Positions 57,876 through 64,000 of a stretch of DNA of 64,000 bases are shown piece by piece (the first letter of the stretch is position 1; each line of letters opens with the position of its first letter). The stretch comes from JADJGC01 sp964576925 (GTDB lineage Bacteria > Zixibacteria > MSB-5A5 > CAIYYT01). Position numbers and translations under genes: made by a program. The notes beneath the pieces were generated by a model. That model was not told the origin of the DNA, did no database searches, and saw nothing but the letters and a program-made list of their open reading frames with translations. Location of the stretch: the NCBI GenBank assembly GCA_964576925.1, contig CAZNWJ010000001.1, positions 806,001 through 870,000 on the forward strand. Reading direction: 5' to 3'.

Positions 57876-59272
57876 GGGTGAGCGCTCCGCCAGAAGATCG
57901 CGCGCAACGCCGACAAGAAGCTCTTTTCGCTGCGCACCCAGTAAATCAGGATCAATCCCACCGCCACCATTAATACATTGGCTGCCCACATCGCCACCGC
58001 CGCCGGGATAATCAGTCGATCCGCCAACTGCTCGCCCCCGATCAGGAAAGCCCAATAGACGGTAAAAAGCCCGATCGAGATTCCAATCGACAACGCCATT
58101 CCGCCGCCTCGGCTCACCACGCCAAGCGGCGCCCCGATCAAGATGAAGGCCAGACACGCCGCCGGCAGCGCGTACTTCTTGTGAATCTCGACTTCATACT
58201 TTGAGATAAGCTTCACGTCGTTGGCAATCTGTGTCCGCCGCGTCTTGAACAACCGCGTCATCTGGTTAATCGTCCCGGCCGCCTGGCTGTACTGGTATTC
58301 AAGCCATTCTTTTTCGCCGCGATTTTGTGCAACCGGGCCTTTCACCGGCGGCTTCAGCAGTGTCAGCAGGGAAGAATCAGAGTCGAGTACCACCGCTTCG
58401 CGATAGTCGGAGATCTCCTTCTCCCAGCCATGTACCTTATCGAGCATCTGCTGCGCCGACATTTCACGATCGCCGCGGTAGTCCTGCTCGGTCTCCTTGA
58501 GTCGAGTCTCCAGATTGCCCACCTTGAACGTCTGCGACTTAAACGCCGAAATCCTGTAATCCCGCACCTTGTCGCGATTCTGCTCGTGAACCTGGCCATC
58601 CATCAAGTGAAACGTGATCACCTCGTCCTGCGGCGAAAACTCAACGATACCGGAGTCAGCGGTGATCGTGCGGTTGACGTTCTGGTTCGTACGGTCATAG
58701 ATTACCGCGCCTCTGATTCGCGAAGTCGTGTGATCGATATCCTCTACCAGCAGGATGTAGCCGGGGATGTTTTCGACAAAAACCCCCGGCTGCAGCTGAA
58801 ATGTCGGTCGCAATCGCCCGATGTCGCCCCGCAGATTGGAGGCCATATGGTTGGCATCGGGCAGAACCTCGTTGTTGAACCAGATCAGGCCGGCGCCAAT
58901 CAAACCGCTGGCGACAAACACCGGGATCATCAGACGGATCAAGTCAATCCCCAGCGATTTGATCGCGAGAATCTCTTTGTCAGCCGTCAGCCGCCCGAAT
59001 GCCATCAACGTCGCTACCAGAACGGCCATCGGCACCGCCAGCGCCAGCATCCAGGCCAAATTCAGCACCAGGAATTTGATCACCGTCCATGCCGACAGGT
59101 CCTTGCCGATGATTAACTCCAGCATGTGTGGAATAAAATCGATGATGAGTACAAACGTGATGACGAAAAACCCGAACAGGAAGGGGCCAATGTGCTCCTT
59201 CAATACGTAGCGCGACAAGATCAACACGAGGGATTCTACACTCGATTCCGTACGCGGGGCAAGGAAAAACAA
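57872..59272 (-). CDS. LptF/LptG-type permease (first of pair)
   Basis: 466 residues; the exact start is uncertain because no SD precedes the ATG at 59272 and similarity begins near LILSRYVLKEHIGPFLFG. Same YjgP/YjgQ architecture as the next gene: three N-terminal helices, ADKEILAIKSLGIDLIRLMI, a large periplasmic beta domain with a long Lys/Glu-rich coiled insertion (NLETRLKETEQDYRGDREMS), then C-terminal helices (YALPAACLAFILIGAPLGVV). The insertion makes it longer than usual (about 360). Part of the LPS transport inner-membrane complex. Confidence 0.85.
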   Translation of the reverse strand: MFFLAPRTESSVESLVLILSRYVLKEHIGPFLFGFFVITFVLIIDFIPHMLELIIGKDLSAWTVIKFLVLNLAWMLALAVPMAVLVATLMAFGRLTADKEILAIKSLGIDLIRLMIPVFVASGLIGAGLIWFNNEVLPDANHMASNLRGDIGRLRPTFQLQPGVFVENIPGYILLVEDIDHTTSRIRGAVIYDRTNQNVNRTITADSGIVEFSPQDEVITFHLMDGQVHEQNRDKVRDYRISAFKSQTFKVGNLETRLKETEQDYRGDREMSAQQMLDKVHGWEKEISDYREAVVLDSDSSLLTLLKPPVKGPVAQNRGEKEWLEYQYSQAAGTINQMTRLFKTRRTQIANDVKLISKYEVEIHKKYALPAACLAFILIGAPLGVVSRGGGMALSIGISIGLFTVYWAFLIGGEQLADRLIIPAAVAMWAANVLMVAVGLILIYWVRSEKSFLSALRAIFWRSAHP

Positions 59273-59279
59273 TCAGCCG

Positions 59280-60254
59280 TCATGAAGAGGGTTGCCGGCC
59301 GCTGCCCTGTATCAGCCACCGCTGTCGCGCGACAATCATGAGAATGCAGCCGGCGAGGATCAGCAATCCGCCCGTCGTCTCGCGCAGCGTCGGAAGCTGG
59401 CTGAAGGCTGCAAACGCGATGACCAGGACAAACACCGGCTGGCTTTGGCTGATCACAGCAGCTTTCGACAGCGCCATGCGCTTCAGTCCTTCAAGATAAA
59501 GCAGCCTCGTGAGCAGCGGACCTAACAAGCCCAACGCGATCACACCGGGCCACACCCGATCCAAACCGGAGAAATCTGCCTGGACCGAGACGAACACGAT
59601 CCAGTAAAGCGCGCACATGATCAGGTTGCGAATCGTTGTGAGCAACAACGGCTCGATGTGCTCTAGCGCCCGCTTGGAACAATACTCGGCGAATCCGAAT
59701 AGCAACGCCCCCGACAAGACCAGCCAGAAGCCCACCGAATACTCAACGCGCAGATTCAGCCGCATCACCACGATCCCGCCAATCGAGATCAGTGTGCCCA
59801 GTGTCTCCCAGATTGTGAAGCGCTCTCGCAGGAGAAGCACGCCGAGAATGATCGCCACCGGTACTTCGGCACGATTCAAGAACGCTGCCAGCGTCGGGTC
59901 CATTCGTTGCACCCCCGACCAGAACGCCAGCACCGAGACCATCGAGGTCGATGCAAAAAGCAACAGCCACTTCCAGCCGTTTTTCGAGATCGTCTGTGTC
60001 GTCCGCAGACCGCCCGCTCTGATCGCAAACGGAATCAGGATCACGGAGGCGACGCTGAAGATCAGGCTGTTCATCAGGAACGGCGAGATCGACTCAAGAT
60101 TCCACTTCCCGACGACCGTCGCCAATGCCGATGCCAGAGCCGAAGCAATCGCAAAAAAGTACCCCGATTTCTTGCTGATCCTGAAAGGGTGAACCGCGCG
60201 TTCTCCCTGAGTGGAGTCTGATTGGCCGGTGCGATCTGAAGGCAGGTTAGTCAA
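59280..60254 (-). CDS. EamA/DMT-family transporter
   Basis: 324 residues with ten predicted helices in two repeated halves, the EamA arrangement. The first half has YFFAIASALASALATVVGKW and FLNRAEVPVAIILGVLLLRE, the second LLFGFAEYCSKRALEHIEPL, SKAAVISQSQPVFVLVIAFA, the typical GR-E-like gating end (LRETTGGLLILAGCILM). Drug/metabolite transporters of this group export small metabolites or take up sugars; the substrate is unknown. The first 25 residues are polar and may be an over-extended start. It is 7 bp from the stop side of the Lpt gene on the same strand. Confidence 0.82.
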   Translation of the reverse strand: MTNLPSDRTGQSDSTQGERAVHPFRISKKSGYFFAIASALASALATVVGKWNLESISPFLMNSLIFSVASVILIPFAIRAGGLRTTQTISKNGWKWLLLFASTSMVSVLAFWSGVQRMDPTLAAFLNRAEVPVAIILGVLLLRERFTIWETLGTLISIGGIVVMRLNLRVEYSVGFWLVLSGALLFGFAEYCSKRALEHIEPLLLTTIRNLIMCALYWIVFVSVQADFSGLDRVWPGVIALGLLGPLLTRLLYLEGLKRMALSKAAVISQSQPVFVLVIAFAAFSQLPTLRETTGGLLILAGCILMIVARQRWLIQGSGRQPSS

Positions 60255-60350
60255 AGACGGTTACCCGATGTTGCGAATAACCGTCTATCTAATACTCATT
60301 CTGGCGGCTGTCAAGCCCGTTGGAGTCGGTAGCTCATGCGCCCCGGGCGA

Positions 60351-61400
60351 TCATTTTATCCAGCGCCAACTTGCAAAGGCGGCATTGTTGCAGAAATCAA
60401 TCCACTTCCCGTTCAAAGGCAGGTGATTGTTGGCGGCGTCGGCCGCGTATCCAAACTCGCCCTTCACGACACCCTTGAACTTCGAATTCTGATCGGTGTA
60501 GAAGCCACAAAAGTATCCATGACCGCTGCCGCACAACGGACACATCGTCGGATCGTCGTAATACCAGGTGCCGAAAACGCGGTACGTCACCACCGTCAGC
60601 ATGCCTTCTGATACCACGCCTTCAAAGGTCCGCAGCCCGTTGGCGTCGGTCGTGAACGTCCCGGCAACTCCCCCGAAGATCGAGCCGTCCGGATTCAGCC
60701 ACTGCCCGCCAAACCATCCGCTTGCGCCGGAAACGTCGTCGCGCACCCATTCGCCGACGATTAGCCCGCTGGCACAAGACGTTGAATAGATCTTGCGCGC
60801 GCTGATCGCGAATCCGTGAATGTTGTTGACCAGGTGGAATTCACTCAGGTCGGCAAGCTCTTCAAGTTGATAGCTGATGTCAAACGGCGCCGTGTCGAAC
60901 GTCAGTTCCGGGGCAGTAATGTACACTATGTCCTTGTCCACATAGATCAGGCAATTGATCCCGTCGAAGTCGTTTGCCGCAAATGAAGTCCACGCCGCTA
61001 CCGCGGGATTATTAGTTGGAATCAGCACGTCCTGGTTGTTCTCGAAACTGATTGTGTGCAGCACATCAATTGTGACCACACCATTGACCGACAGCGTTCC
61101 GCTCCAATCCACAAGAGTGCCGCCCGGCGGTGTCGTATTGGTTAGACTGCCCCAGAGTATTGTTACGGCGTAGGCATCGTAATTCTCGTAGGGCGGGGTC
61201 GCGACGCTGGATTGAGTCGCTTGCATCTCGGGATCATCTACATCGATGCCGACCGGGACGGTAAACCGTCCCAACTTCTCTGATACTTCTGTGGGAACCT
61301 GGTAATCGTTCTTCTGTGGATTAGGCGCGTTCGACTGCTCACTGCAACCGGCAATCAGCGCCGTCAAGAGGACACACAACAAGATGAGAGCTTTAGCCAT
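60351..61400 (-). CDS. Lipoprotein of unknown function
   Basis: 349 residues; GAGAGGTCCCC precedes the ATG. Lipobox TALIAGC, Cys at residue 19. Mature part is beta-rich and repeats short Asp/Gly motifs (WGSLTNTTPPGGTLVDWSGT, FAANDFDGINCLIYVDKD). The C-terminal part carries five or six Cys (CASGLIVGEW, MCPLCGSGHGYFCG, WIDFCNNAAFASW), perhaps a metal or disulphide cluster. I do not recognise the family. It sits alone between the EamA gene and the repeat at 61568. Confidence 0.65.
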   Translation of the reverse strand: MAKALILLCVLLTALIAGCSEQSNAPNPQKNDYQVPTEVSEKLGRFTVPVGIDVDDPEMQATQSSVATPPYENYDAYAVTILWGSLTNTTPPGGTLVDWSGTLSVNGVVTIDVLHTISFENNQDVLIPTNNPAVAAWTSFAANDFDGINCLIYVDKDIVYITAPELTFDTAPFDISYQLEELADLSEFHLVNNIHGFAISARKIYSTSCASGLIVGEWVRDDVSGASGWFGGQWLNPDGSIFGGVAGTFTTDANGLRTFEGVVSEGMLTVVTYRVFGTWYYDDPTMCPLCGSGHGYFCGFYTDQNSKFKGVVKGEFGYAADAANNHLPLNGKWIDFCNNAAFASWRWIK

Positions 61401-61567
61401 GGGGACCTCTCAATCGCTGGTAATTGTTGGCGTTCTTAACTATTCAGTCTGGCCGTCTTTTGCGGCCGTGTTCACTATAGCAGTATACGTAATAAGTCTT
61501 GCAGTGCCCAATCGCGCAAGCAGGAAAATTCGAACAGTTCCTTAATGAGGCTGTGTGGTTCAGCCCT

Positions 61568-61650
61568 GTTGCGGCAGTTCTTGATTTCGCGCGTTCTTTC
61601 GAAAGTCATTGACGAATTGGCTACGCCCGCGCGAAACTGTGAACTGCCGC
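61568..61650 (+). repeat. 83-bp element with GCGGCAGTTC terminal inverted repeats
   Basis: Begins GTTGCGGCAGTTCTTG, ends TGTGAACTGCCGC; 10-bp perfect inverted ends as in the copy at 29936, interior different. It is the only recognisable item between 61401 and 61690. Confidence 0.7.
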
Positions 61651-61690
61651 TCTTTGAATTCGTGCAAATTGCAGCGAAGAAGACAGCAGC

Positions 61691-62998
61691 TTATTTGCCC
61701 AACTCCGGCCAATAAGATAGCACCCTCTTGAGTTCCAGCCGGGCCAACAACAACGCGTGCCGGTCTGCCAGCGCCTCCGTCTCTATCTCTTGAACCTCAA
61801 GCTCGGTATCGAGATAATCAGTATTCGTAATCATGCCGGTGTTGTAAGACACCTGCGCAATCTCCAGCGCCCGCTTCGCAAGCGCCAGCTTCTCGCTCGT
61901 GATGCGTGACTTGGCTTCGATCTTCTCCAATTCGGCACGCACGACTCGCTCGGCCGTCTGCGTCTGGCTGACGATTCGTTCAATCTCAAGCCCCAGCGTC
62001 TTCTGCTTTTCTCTCTCTTCACTATGTCGCGATTTGGCGCGCCCCCCGTCATAGAATGGATACGAAATCGCAACGCCGCCGCTGTAGTTGAACAGAAGTC
62101 TGTCGGGGTCGGGCATGTACGTGTTTTTCCAGCCCGCTGACGAAATCAACGAGACCGACGGCCGCAATTGCTCCAGCCCAATCGCCAGCTGCGACATCTC
62201 CTGCTGCTTCCGCAAGGCGACGACTTCCGGCTTCTGCTCCGCCAATTTCGCGGCATCGATTTCTCCCGCCGTCGGCGCGGTGATACTGATCGCCGCCAGA
62301 TTCTCGTCAACCGTGATCGGGCTATCGCTGCCGATCACCTCCCGCAGGTTGTAGAGAGCCGCTCGAAGTTCTGCCTCCGCCACCGCCAGTTGCTCCTGAT
62401 AGACCTTGAATTGCATTTCGCTCTTGAGCAAATCAAATTGCGATGCTAACCCATTATCAAACAGCGTCTGTGTATCGTGGAGATGACGCTGTGCAGTCTC
62501 GATGTAGCGCTCAACAAGTTGCTTCCGTTCGCCGACCAGTGCTGCGCCCGCGTACTCGCGCGATACCCGGTAGGCAACTTCCTGCTGCCCCGATAGCAAC
62601 GAAACCTCGGAAAGCTCCTTCCCAAGCACGGCCATTCCTACCGACTTCCGTCTCTTGCCGAAATCAAACAGCAAGTACCCCGCCTGAAGCTTGGCATCGG
62701 TTACATGATGCGTCGCTGTCTGGATCTCAGGTGGCGGAGTCGCCAACGGCAAGTTGATCTTCAGATGCGGCAAGCGTGAGACATACGTGTATGATCCCAG
62801 AAGCTGAAACTGCGGCCGATAGCCTGTCTGCGCCGTCGCCACTTTGCTGCGGTTTTCTTCAATCCGGTTATTTAGAACCAAAATCGTGTTGTTTTCTCGA
62901 AGGGCTATTTGGCGCGCTTGTTCGAGTGTCAGTCCCGGCGCATAAGCAAATGAAACTGCAGCGATTACGAGGGCCGCCGATACTCGATATGAGTGCAT
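61691..62998 (-). CDS. TolC-like outer membrane efflux protein
   Basis: 435 residues. Signal peptide 1-21. Pattern of the OEP family: LTLEQARQIALRENNTILVL, long coiled helices (AEAELRAALYNLREVIGSDS), a first strand GYRPQFQLLGSYTYVSR and a second half starting LEQLRPSVSLISSAGWKN with the YPFYDGGRAKSRHSE turn. The two tandem repeats with paired helices form the trimeric outer-membrane exit duct of efflux or type I secretion systems. Pump and adaptor genes are not seen in the window; the neighbouring gene is divergent. Confidence 0.9.
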   Translation of the reverse strand: MHSYRVSAALVIAAVSFAYAPGLTLEQARQIALRENNTILVLNNRIEENRSKVATAQTGYRPQFQLLGSYTYVSRLPHLKINLPLATPPPEIQTATHHVTDAKLQAGYLLFDFGKRRKSVGMAVLGKELSEVSLLSGQQEVAYRVSREYAGAALVGERKQLVERYIETAQRHLHDTQTLFDNGLASQFDLLKSEMQFKVYQEQLAVAEAELRAALYNLREVIGSDSPITVDENLAAISITAPTAGEIDAAKLAEQKPEVVALRKQQEMSQLAIGLEQLRPSVSLISSAGWKNTYMPDPDRLLFNYSGGVAISYPFYDGGRAKSRHSEEREKQKTLGLEIERIVSQTQTAERVVRAELEKIEAKSRITSEKLALAKRALEIAQVSYNTGMITNTDYLDTELEVQEIETEALADRHALLLARLELKRVLSYWPELGK

Positions 62999-63050
62999 GA
63001 TTTCAAGTTAAACATCGTGAGTTCGTCCGCAAGCGAATTCACAAAAACAG

Positions 63051-63079
63051 TGAACATCGCCTAATGTCATCCGTATATT
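63051..63079 (+). promoter_or_regulatory. Possible promoter of the TPR gene
   Basis: TGAACA (63051-63056), 17-base spacer, TATATT (63074-63079). The -35 matches TTGACA in four of six positions. Confidence 0.35.
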
Positions 63080-63144
63080 TGCAGGACGGCAGGTTATCCC
63101 GGGTCGCTTCTGAACCGGCATGATACCGGAAAGGTTTTGCATCG

Positions 63145-64000
63145 ATGCTTCGGAAAGTTTCTCTCATTGTCTTTCTTCTGTTTCTTGTGATGGCCGTCTA
63201 TGTCGCCTTCAAGACCGATCGCAATGTCACGACCAGTTCCGCTGAGGCCTACGAGCACTATCAGGCCGGAGTCAAGTGGCACGAACAACTCTATCTTCGT
63301 CAGGCGATGGTTGAGTTTGAACGGGCCGTGGCGCTGGATAGCGAGTTTGCCGTCGCACAGGCCAGGCTGGCGGATGTCTATTATGGACTCGGCTTCGTCA
63401 AGAAGGGCCAGGAACGGCGCGCGCTGGCGCTGAAATACCGCGACAAGCTCTCTCCGCGCGAGCAATTGCTGCTCGATGGCTACAAGTGCCAGTGGGACGG
63501 TGATCGCGAGAAAGCGCAGCAGTTGGCCGAAGAAATGCTACGCCAATATCCTGACGACCTCGATGCCATGAACGCCGTGGCCTATATCGAATGGGGGAAT
63601 AACAACTTCGAGCGTTCCCTCGAGCTTTTTCAGGGAATTATCAAGAAGTTCCCCGATCATGCGCCGGCTTACAATATGCTCGGCTACCTGAACTACTATC
63701 TCGGCCGTTATGACGACGCCTTGGCGATGCTCGACAAGTACATTGAACTCAGCCGCGACCAGGCAAATCCCCACGATTCGCGCGGTGAAATCCTCTATGC
63801 GCTCGGGCGCTATGAAGAAGCCATCAACGAGTTTCGCCAGGCCTTCAATATCAACCCCGACCTCGATTTCACGGTCCTGCACATGTCCCAGGCCTACCAG
63901 GCCCTTGGCCAGAATCGCCAGACCGACTATTGCTTTGACATCCTCAACGGTCAGGCACCCAACGACGCCAAGCGCCTGCAGTATGCTATCAACTATGCAT
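63145..64000 (+). CDS. TPR-repeat membrane-anchored protein, cut off by window edge
   Basis: 285 codons from the ATG at 63145 with no stop before the right edge. One N-terminal membrane helix (KVSLIVFLLFLVMAVYVAF), then tetratricopeptide repeats: AYEHYQAGVKWHEQLYLRQA, EFERAVALDSEFAVAQARLA, SLELFQGIIKKFPDHAPAYN, LGYLNYYLGRYDDALAMLDK, ILYALGRYEEAINEFRQAFN. Proteins of this type in related bacteria often continue into further TPRs or a kinase/adenylate-cyclase domain upstream, but here the N-terminus is complete. Role: protein-protein scaffold in the periplasm or cytoplasm, not further specified. Confidence 0.75.
   Translation, partial: MLRKVSLIVFLLFLVMAVYVAFKTDRNVTTSSAEAYEHYQAGVKWHEQLYLRQAMVEFERAVALDSEFAVAQARLADVYYGLGFVKKGQERRALALKYRDKLSPREQLLLDGYKCQWDGDREKAQQLAEEMLRQYPDDLDAMNAVAYIEWGNNNFERSLELFQGIIKKFPDHAPAYNMLGYLNYYLGRYDDALAMLDKYIELSRDQANPHDSRGEILYALGRYEEAINEFRQAFNINPDLDFTVLHMSQAYQALGQNRQTDYCFDILNGQAPNDAKRLQYAINYA

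Overview
The window looks like a chromosomal segment from an uncultured member of the Fibrobacterota-Chlorobiota-Bacteroidota (FCB) side of the bacterial tree; candidate division Zixibacteria or a close relative is my best guess. This is inference from gene style: secreted proteins ending in dockerin-like Ca-binding repeats (GDADG...ISD), a Por-type C-terminal sorting tail (QNHPNPFNP), TSP3 repeats, a CarboxypepD_reg/TonB receptor, and periplasmic nitrite ammonification (NrfHA). Both strands carry genes densely, with ATGA/GTGA overlaps, Shine-Dalgarno (SD) starts in operons and several probably leaderless starts behind a TATATT -10 box. No rRNA, tRNA or CRISPR array was recognised.

Layout. 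1-11.3 kb: a cut-off cohesin-like secreted protein, a TPR protein, a tmk / S41-like pseudoprotease / TauE / small membrane protein / HAD phosphatase operon, a sugar nucleotidyltransferase fused to a dead phosphomannomutase-like domain, two minus-strand genes and coaX. 11.3-15.5 kb: dense short repeats, nrfHA with a CRP/FNR-type operator, and a REP-associated tyrosine transposase (RAYT) inside an eight-unit array of about 98-bp GTAG-headed inverted-repeat elements. 15.5-22.6 kb: a lipoprotein, a subtilase, a sorting-tail protein and CIRCE-groESL. 22.7-26.4 kb: an A+T-richer accessory island (winged-helix-like protein, HEPN-like/winged-helix protein, TIR-zinc ribbon protein, tail-collar-like ORF, DUF4272-like protein). 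26.8-34.9 kb: small enzymes, then an acyl-CoA synthetase, an acyl carrier protein and two tandem alpha-oxoamine synthases. 34.9-37 kb: a repeat field and two small membrane proteins. 37-45.9 kb: a 1412-residue beta-helix protein, PspC/LiaF-like stress proteins, a propeller protein, a second RAYT with its own variant repeats, a 200-bp MITE-like insertion and a duplicated fragment of the propeller gene. 45.9-64 kb: a secreted TldD-like/TldE-like pair, a TonB-receptor operon divergent from a CarH-like B12 photoreceptor regulator, a thioredoxin-fold lipoprotein, an LptF/LptG pair, an EamA transporter, a lipoprotein, a TolC-like protein and a cut-off TPR protein.

The strongest unusual signal is the REP/RAYT system. 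Two transposase genes each have flanking repeats with a matching but different stem (GTCAAATCCC versus GTCGAAACCCC), and more than twenty GTAG-headed hairpins of several stem families are scattered through the intergenic DNA. The second is the compact HEPN-like/TIR island, which has the look of an antiphage module. All functional statements come from reading translations and motifs by eye; no database search was run.
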